A DNA stretch of 64,000 nt, taken from Auricularia sp. M13 (Eukaryota; Basidiomycota; Agaricomycetes; Auriculariales; Auriculariaceae). Below the pieces are notes generated by a model. That model did no database searches. It saw nothing but the letters and a program-made list of their open reading frames with translations, and was not told the origin of the DNA. The translations under genes and the position numbers were made by a program. Location: positions 434,001-498,000 of the forward strand of contig CM073193.1 in NCBI GenBank assembly GCA_037042915.1, in the 5' to 3' direction. This document shows positions 24,930 to 36,490 of the stretch, piece after piece. The stretch's first letter is position 1. Each line of letters begins with the position of its first letter.

Positions 24930-27900
24930 GCTGTCGACGCGCATGTCACGGGAAGAGCAAGACTTCTGTGGCGCGGAGATCGCCGCGTCTTGCACTTGCA
25001 CCGCAACCAAACACTCGCCGACCTCGCCCTTCACGACCGTCGACTGGCCTCTGACGCCGGCGTCAATCTACTCGCGGCCCGGACGCGACCTCTTCACGAC
25101 GACATCGTCCGCAGCTCCGACCTGCGCTCGCTGCTTCACCGCGGCGAGCGCGATGCTGCCTGCCAGCGCTGCACGCTCTGGGGCGCACAGGCGACGACAA
25201 GCTTCACGGCCCGTCAATCCCCGATGCTCGACGCAGAGCTACGTCGTGCACGACGCCGACAGCGCTCGCCCTCATCACTTGCGGCAACGATGACCGCCGT
25301 TGCGCACGCCCATCGACTCCGTCCGCACCTCCCGCACTACCACCAGCTGCGCGCGGCGCGCCTGTTCTCGGCGCCGGCAGCGTGCTCGCCGATGGCGGTG
25401 GCATCTGCAACGTCTCCGAGCTGCTTGCTCGCCGTCGCGCAGAGCAACGCCAAGCGCGGCAACGAGCAACACGGAACGCCAGAGCGTCATCCTCGACAAT
25501 TCTTTGCGCGTCACCAATCCCCGCGTTCGACGGTACGAGCCCGCCGCGCGCAGACCTTGGCTGTCGTTTGCTCGCTGCCGCCAAGCATCGTCAAACCGCC
25601 CATTTGGCCAGCCTGATTTGGGACCAGACGGACCCTGTCCACCTCTATCCCATGCCCGCCACCAAATTTTGCCAGTGCAAACCTGCAACGCCCGCGGTTG
25701 CTCATGTGGCCGAGCCCGCCTCGGCCGGTACCGCTCGTCTCCTCCACATCGACCAGCCTGTCAAATTGCGACGTAAACAACATGCCTGCACGCGCCTCTT
25801 CGAGACCTTCAAGTACGTACCATTTTTCGTCGAGAACGGTCAACATTCATTTAATATCGCTTTGCTCATCGTCTCGCTCGTAGTGCTCGAAATTTTCGTT
25901 CAATTCCTTCGCGGCATTCGCAGCTGATTGTCCCAAAACACCCCTATCGAATGGTATGTTTGAATTCTGTTTATCTTTAATGACTTGTTTGCTCACGGAT
26001 TATTTTGCTCAAGTGACCGCCAGCCGCAACGCGCGATCACGATCAACGCCCCTTCAGCGCCAAATGCGGCCAGAAGACGATTTATAGGTGAGCCCCGTGC
26101 CACCAGAATCGTTCAACTGCGCGCTCAGAGCATGTTGCGACTTTGACAGCCTTGGCAGGCGGGCGCGGTCGCAACATGCGATCGCGGCGAATTTTCTTTC
26201 TGGGCAGCTCAAAATGCCTCAAGATCGACGCCTTCCATCACCTGAGCTGTCCCAAGCCGTTAGAAAGCGCGCGCAAGACGCGGTTCACGATGGGTCGCTC
26301 TGGATGGCCGACGAGCACACCACCGGCACGATCTCGCCAATCGTACCTCACCGGCGCTCAAAAACGGTCGCGGGCCACAGAATGGATGTACGTGAGCACG
26401 CCCGGCCCATTATATCCTGCGGCTTTGATTTCCTGGACCGTAGGAAGCCCCGTTCGGCAGTCAGTTTCGGCTCAAGACGGAAATTCGCACTCACCGCGCG
26501 TCAGGGCGACAAATCCCGCGTACGACCGCGGCTTGAGTTCGGCCAATTGTCGCCCTCTGCGCCCCTGCCGACAAAGTTCGCCCCGGTGCGGCGCGCGCCG
26601 CGGCGAGTCGGTGTGCGCGCAGCCGGAGTGCCTGTCGCAAGTCTGAGCGGTCAGTGCAGTATTCCGCCATTCCGAGTTCATTTACGCACTCGCTGACATG
26701 CGCCCAGTGGCCCGCGACCGCGCCGAGCGCTGTGGGAAGAGGTGCGCGATTGGGTGTCCTCCCGTGCCGACCGACACGACTCGCGACCTCGCGCATTCCG
26801 CGGCCGGGGATCCACTCACCTGATTACAGCGCATCTATCCCACGCGCTCGGAACGCGCGCCTCGATGCCCCTCGACCGCGGCCGTCTTCGACGCGTCCGA
26901 GCGAGCCTGGACACGCGCGCAGCCAGCGGCCGATTTCGACGCGGCTCGCGGTCGGATGGACGCCTGGGATGGTGCACGCGTGTCAGACTGCGGCGCTACG
27001 GCTCCGGGAAGCGTGTACGTACCGTTTTGCGTAGGTGCTGCAATACACAGTTTTTGTTTTTGGCAACTTCATCGCGATTGCGCTGCGTCCGCCGTCGAAA
27101 TTGGCGCTGAAGCATGTGTTCTGCGTGCGTATGTGAGCGCTGACGGCGAAAATGGTGAAGGGCTGAATGGGCATTGCACGAACCTGCGTCGACCGAGGGC
27201 GGTTGGCCGCGCGCGCCGAACGTGACTGCACGACCGATGCATCAGCGCGGGAAGGATGCATATGTCATGGATGCCGATAGCCCACCTGAGTGCCAGGGAT
27301 GCGTTGCCTATCGTCGTGCTTGACTGACATGAAGGAGATGCGGCTGCCGATTGAATGGGCTGCCCAATGTTGAACGTACAACAACGGGCACATACCAGAA
27401 GAATTCTACGATGACCTTGTGAGTGTTGGCGTGGATAGGGTGGGTGCAAGACGTCCAGACGCATGTGGCGATTGGAGATGCGTTGCCTATCATCGCCTGC
27501 GAGGGAGACGGGTGAAGCTGCCGATCGAGTGAGTTCACGCCGTAGTGAAAGTACAACAACGGGCACATACCTATAGTGGCTCTGACAGGCTGTGATGACG
27601 CGTCAGTACTGTTTGCGATAGCAAGATATTGAGATGCTTACGGCCACCGATCGAAAGAACTGAACTGCTGGGAAACGCGACGGTTGTGTTGCTCACGGTG
27701 CGTTTTGCGCGGCGAGGTCAGCTTATCCTGAATGCATTCCAGGAGATGATGATGTATCAGATGCGTGTCACACCAATTGGATTATAGAACTCACCGAGAC
27801 CTTACGACGATGAGCGAAAGACGGCGAGCATGGTCGGCGAAGTGTGTCGACAGCGAGCTGCCAGTGAGCGCACTATCGACCTGCGAGCGAGCAGCGACGA

Positions 27901-30900
27901 TCTCGACGCGCAAGCGGCAGTGACGAGGCCATCGCAGAATGACTGAGCGTTGCAGAGCGGAGAGCGAGGGCCGGAGAGGAGGAGAGGAAGACCCGATGCT
28001 GGCCTTGACCCGTTTCCGGGGCTCCCTTTATACCCTCTCCGGACGCCCGTGCCGCCCGTATCTCTGCCGGCGCACGGCTGAGCAGGCGTACGTAGACGCA
28101 ATCGTACGATGCGTCGCGGTGGGAAGCGCGAAGACTCGGCGCCGAGTCTGCCGGTGTGTCTGTGCAACGAGGTTTAGCCACCCCAACTCCGTTTCGGCGA
28201 GCATTCCGCGCCGCCCAACTGCCCTGCTCACTCCCTCTTGTCATCGCAGTCGTCGATAGGCACCCTCAATCAAAATAAGCGCCCGTAGTTCTCAGAGGTG
28301 GGGATAGGGGTCCCCTATACCCTCTGGACCGCGAAAAATGCGCTAGAGCGCGGGCACCGCACAGGCGCATTTGGACGCGTCTTCGCAGCTTCTCTGATGC
28401 GTGATCTACCGGAGATTGATGGCCGTGTGATGAGAAAGCCGTGAAACCAGGAGAAAGTGCGTAATTTGCGAAATGCGTCGTTGGTGCAGATCCCGGCTCT
28501 CGCCTCATTTCTCAGCAATTTAGCGGGTTTCTAAGCTGATTACAGACGCCAAGGCCTATGCACAGCAGGTGACGTATACTGACCGCGGATTCCGGTCGCT
28601 GAGGGTGAGATCTGGGCCGTTGTTACTGCGACGAGCGGAGTTTCTACGCGGCTTCGGAGTCCGCTCCCGCACGTGCAAGTTGATTTTCAGGCACTCCCGG
28701 GCGTCCACAGCGTCACCTCCGCCGCGCGAACACGCACGGGAGGCTTTAAGTAGGCAATATAAGCTCACGCACCCACTACCACGCAAAAATAGGAACTGAG
28801 GCATCATTTCTGCTAGTCAACCCGACCACCGCTCGCTTTGGCGAGCGCTGGCGGGCCATCTACACGCATAAATCATGATTCCCCGTGTATTAGACCTTAT
28901 TATAGTTGTAATCGAGCTTGAGGAAAGGAAATTTTTGCTTGGTTGTCTTAGGGCCTATCCACGGACTCAGAAGTTCAATGCATGCGCTGCGGGCACTTCA
29001 TGCGGCGGCTGAAAACATTTCGGCGCATTGACGTTACTTCTAATATTAGACGCCATGCATTGAATACATTTAATGAGGTCCTGAGTGCCGTCAAGTGGGG
29101 AACCATGAGGAAAGCATGCATGACTCAATTGTAAGCTCTTGGGTTCCGTTGTAGCTCCCAAGCTGCCCCAAATGAGCTCATACGATAGCCTTAGATCTGA
29201 TATGAAACCGGGTCCGAGGAGATGCGCTCCCGCGAGCCCAAACTGTGGGTGTTGCAACTGTGGGAAATCAGTTGATTTGTGACAACCTTTGCTGCGTAGG
29301 CAAACACGGACCTCGGGCTGGCTGTGGCAATGCGTTCGGCAAAGACGTGGAGTCAAACATCCGGAGATCGCGCATGATGGAATCCGCGGCGTCCTCCAAT
29401 GACTCAGCATTTCATCTCATTCGGCCACAGTACGCCTTGCTTTCTCATAAAGACCGTCTGAGAATGCGCGGGATCTATCACAGCGTGCTCAGTACCCGCC
29501 TCCTTGCTGCGACAGTGCGCATCGCGCACGACCGGCCCAAGTGCTTGCGTGACGGTCTCCGCATCCGGCGCTGGGGCGCACGACGGCAATCTCCGCATCT
29601 CTTCCCGCAACCCTCATGATCTCGCATGGCGTCTCCACCTCCCGCTCGCGACCCTCGATTCCGGCGACTACTACGCCCCACACTGTGGCGTATACGCTGT
29701 GTGGCTTTTTTGCCAGCTGCGAGGTTGTAAGTTTTCTTGTTCTCTTGACCAGTTCACAGAATTAACGGCGCTATATTGCAGAGGGCACCGTGCGCGCACT
29801 CTCGACTTTGCACACGACTGATGGGATGTCAGTATTGGCCCGCGGTCAAAATCGAGTAAGTGCGGTTCTGTTTGCCATTCCCAATGCCCTTCGTCCGCTG
29901 GGCGGTGCTGTCGCCAGTCCGTACACGGTGACTGGAGCATCTCCAAAATGCGCACCTCCTCCACCCTCGCTCTGCCGCTCGCATTTTCTGTCCACGACGC
30001 CGGCCCGCTGACGCTCAAAAGCTCGCGAAAAGCTTGCACGCTGATCGGATTTTCACAGGAGCGATGCCGCGCGGCGAGCGCAGCCCTGTGGAGGATGACG
30101 CTCCGTAGGGGTGGCCATCGGGAGCACTGTGAGACCGTCGACTTCCCATCGCCTCCCCAATGGAGGCACTTCAACGACTCACTGCTTCGCACATGCAAAT
30201 GCCGATGGTTCTCGTGAGGACCGCTTTGATCACTGACCTGATATCTCACCCGGCCTCTGGCGGTTACGCACACCTCTCGTGTGCGGATGCCGATACCGCG
30301 CCGACCACGCCCGAATCACACGCTGTATGCTATTCATTCAATATAAACACCCAGTTTGTCATCGACCGTTAAGCGAGAAATTGATTCAACGGGCTGTGAG
30401 GTTAAACGCAAGCGAGCTGTGCAAGGATAACCGAACGATAGCATGCGTCACGACCGCTTGAGAACATCCTCGCAACGTGAGAGAGAAGAGCAGGTCGATA
30501 TCAAGCAGCTTGGACCATTACTGGAACTTTCTGTCGCAGGAGAGTTGTGCACAGCGTTTGCGGAACATGCGTTTGTTAGCATTTCGCCTGAAAGCACGTT
30601 ACAGGCGACCGTTCTTGGCATTTCTCACCAAGTGCCCTCAGCGCCCTTCATGAGCAGCATTGGCGGCATTGAGGTCAATATGTGCAAGCAGAAGGCAGCT
30701 ACAAAGCGTGCCAACGCACTCATGTCGCAGGGGAATCTTTGTCATTCATCACCCGGTCGATCTCACCACAGTTCCGCCCCAAGCCGGAGTAGGCGCCCGG
30801 AGAGAGTATATAAGGCCTGCAAGTTCAGGCTCAGCCCATTCGTCTCTTCTCCTTTGCCTGCCGTGGTCACTATGCCTGTGTCCCGCCTGGTCCTCGTCTC

Positions 30901-31108
30901 ACCGTCCCCTCATCGTCTTCGCCACGCATCCTCATCGTCTCACTCCTCACTCCTCTCACACCGCTTCAGTAGTTTCTTTTGTCTCTCATGTACATAGGCC
31001 TTCGGGCGGGGACCGCCTATGTCATTTTGCTCGAAGAGGAGACGTCCCCGCAACACCTAGCAGGTTTTTATGTCGTGGCAGTGTAGGAGCACAGCCACAG
31101 AATCTCCG
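24930..31108. repeat. X copy 2
   Basis: Near-identical to X copy 1. The differences I found are three short indels in simple runs: one extra T near 25825, two fewer T near 27055, and one fewer G near 27980. No substitution was noticed over ~6.2 kb. Same TATA motifs (30807 plus; 28032-28025 minus) and same internal repeats. Confidence 0.9.
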
Positions 31109-33329
31109 AGTCTGCGGGGAGTCACGGGCAGACTCCAGAGCCAGCTGTCGGCGCGCCATCGACTGTTGGTATACGGGCCACTGTGAAGCTGATCATTCCA
31201 ACGTCCTTAATCAGCGTTCAGGCTACTCTAATATCAGCGCAAAGACAAGAACTCGGAAAATGAATAAAAGCGCACCGTGATAGTAGACAAGCCGAATTCG
31301 CCGTCCTATCTGGCCGCTACGACTTGCGTAGTCGCCAGCGCGTACATCATGTCTTGCGCTGTAGGATGTTCTTCTGCCGGCCTAGACGCGTGGAAAGAAC
31401 GTGGTATGCAGGATGCGTGGTGGACGCGTGCGCGCTTGCTCTCCATCGGCGCGCAGAGTGTATCCAACGGCCTTAGCCAGAGGAAAGAGGCGTCTCTGCC
31501 AGTGAACGACCCCTGCGCAGCCCGCTCAGGCAATGCGCACAATGATCCCTGCCTGCCTAGAAACGACGAGCGCAGAGGCCACAGTATGTCTGCTGTCTGA
31601 AGCTCATCCTACAGGCGCTCCGAGTCAGCAAGACCCCCAGCGCAACACGCCAGCCCGACGCACACAATACATCCCGCCCTCAAAAATCTGCGAGCAAGAA
31701 CCGGCAAGAACCGTGGTTCAATTGATCAACGAGGCGTGCCCGACGCAATGAAATGGAATTTGGAGGTCACGCACGTGAGGAAAAAGGCCTGATTCGCGCT
31801 TTGCAACTCCGATGCTCATCATTCGTTCTTGCTCTCATTCTCCTCCTCGTTCCCTCTTTCAGCCTCATTTTTTCCACATCATATCCGTGACTCAGGAGGC
31901 TGGCGGACGCAGAGACTTGGCTTTCTGAACTTTGACGCTCCAAACCACTGTGCGATTGCAATACTGAGCAACTCCAACGCCTAGATACTCTAAATTACAT
32001 ATACCCAATAAAGCTACAATTTACAGTATTCAAAGCCCAGATAAGACACGCGATCTATGTACTTGTCGATGTGTACGGTACCTACAAACACAGGAAAGCA
32101 AAAAAGCAAGAGGAGAGATCTACCGAAACTCTACGCAGGGCCCACAACGTGCGCGCCGGGCAACAGCCACCTGAACGTGACGCTGACCCTGGTACCGCGC
32201 TCAATCGTCTCGGCGTCCGCATTGCACGTGTCCTCCACGACATCGCACGTGCGCGCGGGAATGCCATGCGACCACTCGTACCGCGCCGCGCCCTCCATGG
32301 CCAGCACGCTGCGCTCGGGGAGGTACACCTCCTCCGTGCGCGAGCCGTCGGCGGCGGAAGCGGGCGCAAAGGCCATGGCGCAGCCGCTGCCGAGGCTGAC
32401 GCCCACGATGCCGTCGCCGTAGCGCCCCAGCAGGTCCACGTGCGGGCTGATGCCCTCACCCGGCGCGTATCGGTTGACGATCGCCTGGCGCGCGCTGCCG
32501 TCTGAGCGTGGGGCGAATAACAGGTCGTGGGTGTCTTTGCTCAGCACCGGCGCTAGCAGGGCGGACGTATGCTCGAGCAGAGCGTCGAGCGGCGCGGGGA
32601 GACTATCCGTCGGACGTGTGAAGAGCATGATCTGGTTGCGTGGGGAGTTGGCGGGAAAGTACTGCGCGTTGAGCTGTGCGAGGACGGAGGACGCGAGCGG
32701 GCCGGGGAGCAGTAGCGCCGGGTCGAAATGTAGACCCGGGATGGCGGGCGCCGAGCGACGCACGGGAACGGGTTCGTCAAAGAGCGAGCAGGCATCGTCG
32801 TCGTCGTCGTCGTCGTCAGCGGTGAGCTCGGACGTTGCAACCGCAGCCGCGTGGTGCGGCATTTGGACGGGCTCGTCGAACAGTGAGTCCGTCTCGTCCT
32901 CTTCGTCGTCGCTAAATGGCCAGTCATCCCACGGCGGTTCGAGCGGCGACGGTGCGCTGTCGCTCATGTCGTATGCCGCGACAGAGACGGCTGGGTACTC
33001 GTAACCTTCGAAGTTCTGCCGGTGCCAGCGCCGCGTCAGCAGCCTGCGCCGCAGCGGCAACGACGGCACGTACGGTGATGATGCGAGCCAGTCGTGGTTT
33101 GGTGTTCGCAGGCGTGACGGTCACGCTATCGTTTCTCGCGCGTTTTGCGCTGGCGTTGGCGCCGTCCAAGTCACCGGAAGCCTTGCGCTTGAGCATCGCA
33201 CTTGCTGGCGGGTATCTGCGGCGAGTTACAGGGCGGGGACAACGACATGGCGAATATGCGTTTACCTCCGACGCCCTGCTCGCCGTAGGAGGTCGGGAGT
33301 AGATGGTAGTGGTTGAGGGGCAAGGGACG
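31109..33329. repeat. R copy 3 (diverged, truncates the array)
   Basis: Left ~1 kb is nearly identical to copy 2; from about 32100 it differs from copies 1 and 2 by scattered substitutions and a 9-nt GTC-run expansion. Homology ends sharply at 33329, after which the sequence is unique. Confidence 0.9.
32131..33196 (-). CDS. AlkB-family 2OG-Fe(II) dioxygenase, copy 3 (diverged)
   Basis: Exons 33196-33074 and 33015-32131 give 335 aa. Compared with copies 1 and 2 there are about seven replacements and a 3-aa Asp expansion (an uninterrupted run of Asp in the acidic linker), all N-terminal to the catalytic domain. From 'AIPGLHFDP' to the stop the protein is identical, although the DNA has several silent changes. 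Iron and 2OG residues are intact. The intron donor is GTACGT instead of GTATGT. Only 133 bp upstream of the ATG are shared with the other copies; beyond 33329 the promoter is different, so expression may differ. Confidence 0.85.
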
Positions 33330-34867
33330 TTCGTCGGTTGCGGCCGAGTCTCGCCCGGGATACAAAAGCACCGCCCCAAGGTCCGATTGATCGCCCGGCC
33401 AGAAATAGACGCGCAACGCATACCGAATTTCTATTGTTCGCATTGTCGTACGAATATTTCATGACGGGGCCTTTGAAGTCTAAAACAACACGCGGTCGTA
33501 TTTCAACCTGAAATTTTATGATCTTTCCACTCAGAAAGTGTCATACAGAACTGAGAAAATACTTCCGATTGTTTCCGACTACTATAAGGCAAGTTCATTA
33601 GGGACTTACTTGCCATCGCAGGGTTATAATCACTCTCTCCATTGAGAGCATCTGTTTATGTAAGCGGCCTGAATAAATGCTGAAGGACGCATCGGTACCA
33701 TTTTTGACATCTCGGAGGTATTTTATCCATAAAATCTTGGAGTCACAGGAGCGGTTCATGGGAAGGGCGTCATTACATTGTGTTCTGAATAATACCAACC
33801 CTTTGGCATGTTGTATGGAGGTTCCCATGTTGGAAACTGGTTCGCCTTGATCCGATGAGTGTCTTTTGCGCCAGCTCTATCACCCGCCTCATAGAGATGT
33901 GGACCAAAGCTCAACACCGAGAGATTTGCGCCCTCAGATTTCGTTGAAGCAGCAGCCGCGCCCCTCGTGGGAAATTCAGAACAGGCCGCGCGCAGCTTGC
34001 GGGTGACTATGAAGCTGGTTGTCATCGTCGTCCAGCAGTACTGCGAGCGCCTTGCGCGCCTCAATGGCAGTTTATTCCAGACGTGCTGGGCCATCCGGCG
34101 GTTCTATCCTCGGCAGTGAGCACTCGTTGTCTATTTGAGTTGACTTCCCCAAGATGGTTGACGTCTGCTCCCCCAAGACACGTTCTATGCCCGGGTTTGC
34201 GCAGACGTCTACTAGGATCTCGACAGCAAGCACCTTACCCAGCAGCAGCAGCCTCCCATCGTGTCCTCGGTCCACCTTCACGAGTCCGAGCCTACTTCCT
34301 TTGCTCAAGTCCGATCCAAGCACGAGTCTTCCCACTGTCCCCGATCTGCCTGGTAACGCGTGCTGCCAGGCTCTCCGGATATTCTACTCGTACTTGCAAT
34401 TCTGTCGGCGACTCGGGCAGGCATATAACTCTTCGTTCGATGCCCACTCTGACCTCGGAGCGCAACCCACCATCGCACCGTACCGGTATCTAGACCGAAA
34501 AGAACGTGCAAGGATAAAGGAACTGGTCGATGAGCTTTCGCGGTGGGCCCACGTGCTTGTAATTCGATTGCTTCTGGATTGGAGAATTGTGCACATACTC
34601 GAGTTCTGTCACACAGCTCCGTGCGAACTTGGGCATCGGCCTGCTGCATCTTACCTAATCCCGCTCGGACTTTCAGCACGGGCTAATATTGACGACATGC
34701 TGTGAGTCTTCGATCGACGTGTCTTGAACACAGCTGGGGCTCGCGGACCGACGGGATCTCTGTAAGCTCCGCCCAGTCCGAACTGCGACCAAGGACGAGG
34801 TGGAAAGTATATAGCTTGTAACGCCGCATACGAAAAAACTCATCAACCACTCAAGCCACTCTCAAAC
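33330..34867. other. Unique sequence right of the array, no supported gene
   Basis: Less GC-rich. Several frames of 70-180 codons overlap (33756-34094 minus and 34154-34705 plus are the longest), but no domain was recognised and no consistent exon chain found. A TATA-like 'agtatatagc' at about 34807-34816 lies ~55 nt before the ATG of the AA12 gene. Confidence 0.45.
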
Positions 34868-36285
34868 ATGCAGATCACCGTCTCCTTCCTTGTCGCAGCG
34901 CTCTCCCTCACTCAGGCCGGTGCGTAGATCAATTCGAAAGTCCCCCTTTCACCCCGCTCATACCATTTCACAGCATCCGCAGCGTTCATCGCGCCCGCAG
35001 AGTCCCTCAAAGCCGCGTCGGGCTGGGAGCTCCAAGGCGTCGCTAACGGCCTCGATCGCCCGCGTAGCCTGCTGTTCGACAGCGCCGGCCACCTGCTCGC
35101 CCTCGAAAAGGGGAAGGGCGTGACCGCGTTCACGCTGAACTCGGACGGCAGCGTCAAGAGCAAGAAGACAGTGTTGTCGTACAAGTACCTCAACCACGGT
35201 CTCACCCTCTCCGCCGACGGCAAGACTCTGATCGCGAGGTTTGTCGCCCCCTTTATTTTTGCACCGTTGTCGCCGCTGACACGGTCATGCTCTAGCTCGG
35301 AGAACACGGCATGGAAATGGAGCTACAACCCCAGCAACATGACCGTCGGCAACCAGGTGAAGATTGTCACGGGGATGGACAATGGCCACGTGACGCGCAC
35401 AGTCGTCGTCTCGAAGAAGCACCCGAACCTGCTGATCGTGTCGCGCGGCTCGTTGGGCAACCTCGACCCGACGGCGAGCACGGCGCACGCGAGCATCAAG
35501 GTGTTCGACTGGAAGAATCTCCCGTCTGGTGGCAAGGGTCACGATTACTCGAAAGACGGCAAGGTCTTCGCGTACGGTGTGCGCAACGAGGTTGGCATCG
35601 TCGAGGACGCTGCTGGGAAGTTCTGGGGTGTCGAGAACAGTGCAGACAATCTTCAGCGCGTCATCAATGGCCAGACGACCGACGTGCATCAGGATAACCC
35701 TGGCGAGAAGCTGAACTACTGTGTGTTTAAGTACCTTCCAATCTCCCTCATTGGTAGCTGACAGTTGCCTCAGTCGGTGATGCTGCTTCCATCAGCGGTA
35801 ACCGCTGGTACGGCTATCCCACCTGCTTCTCAGTGTGGGATCCGTCGTCGTTCCCGTCGTCGGACGACTTCACGACTGGAGACTGGTTCGTCCAGGCGCC
35901 CAACAGCACCGTCAACGACGCCTACTGCGACGCCAAGGCCGTAAAGCCGAAGCTACTGTTTCAGGCGCACAGCGCGCCCATCGACATCAAAATTGGCCCG
36001 GACGCCAACGCATACGTCTCTTTCCGCGGATCGTGGGACCGTAAGCCGCCGACTGGCTACAAGGTCGTTGCGATTCCTGGAACTGTGTCCTCGGCCGGCG
36101 CCTGGTCTCCCAAGGCGAGCGTCAGCAGCCGCAACGGATACGTCGATATTATGACGAACGAGGACACGACCAACTGCCCCGATGGATGCTTTCGCCCGAC
36201 TGGCCTTGTATGGAATAAGGCGGGTACGCATCTGTATGTTGCGGGCGAGACGACAGGGGAAATCGTTGTTTTGTCCAAAGTATAA
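34868..36285 (+). CDS. Secreted PQQ-dependent pyranose dehydrogenase-like protein (AA12)
   Basis: Four exons in one frame: 34868-34919, 34974-35238, 35296-35720, 35774-36285, giving 417 aa. The signal peptide is MQITVSFLVAALSLTQA. The rest resembles the six-bladed propeller of soluble quinoproteins of CAZy family AA12 (the type founded by Coprinopsis pyranose dehydrogenase): 'GVANGLDRPRSLLFD', 'YLNHGLTLSADGKTL', 'VVVSKKHPNLLIVSRG', 'VFAYGVRNEVGIVED', 'FWGVENSADNLQR', 'FQAHSAPIDIKI', 'AYVSFRGSWDRKPPTGYKV' and 'DGCFRPTGLVWN'. AA12 enzymes oxidise sugars with PQQ and can feed electrons to lytic polysaccharide monooxygenases. Here there is no fused cytochrome or cellulose-binding domain, so this is a single-domain form. 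Confidence 0.85.
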
Positions 36286-36490
36286 GCCAGTATCACAAAA
36301 CCTCTTCAATACGGCACCCTATCTATAGCCAGCTATTGATCTTGCATTCATATACCGCTTATATTTCAGTATCAAGACACAGAGTGTACATCTAATCTTT
36401 GCCCAATGACATACGAGTGTCAGAGAATGGTATTTGATTGGCCATGTCATACATCTACTTTACATTGAGATCAAAATCACACACCTACAA

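Larger units (their letters stand above)
14330..33329. repeat. 19-kb direct-repeat array R-X-R-X-R
   Basis: The same ~8.4-kb sequence occurs in register 2.26 times. The offset is 8398 between the first and second copies, falling to 8396 after small indels. The third copy stops at 33329, after 2.2 kb. Landmarks repeat exactly: AlkB stop codons at 15342, 23740 and 32131, and a TATATAAGG motif at 22411 and 30807. Parts are called R (2.2 kb, three copies) and X (6.2 kb, two copies). Left and right flanks are unrelated to each other. No transposase, reverse transcriptase, long terminal inverted repeat or target-site duplication was recognised. Confidence 0.95.

Noticed and set aside
14330-33329. 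LTR retrotransposon or other virus-derived element as explanation of the direct repeats
   Set aside because: R is a 2.2-kb piece with a host-type intron-bearing gene, without TG..CA ends. No polymerase, protease, integrase or capsid-like sequence was noticed in X.
33598-34705. Frames right of the array (for example one with 'LSVLSFGPHLYEAGD')
   Set aside because: Peptides look protein-like in places, but no frame chain or family could be supported.
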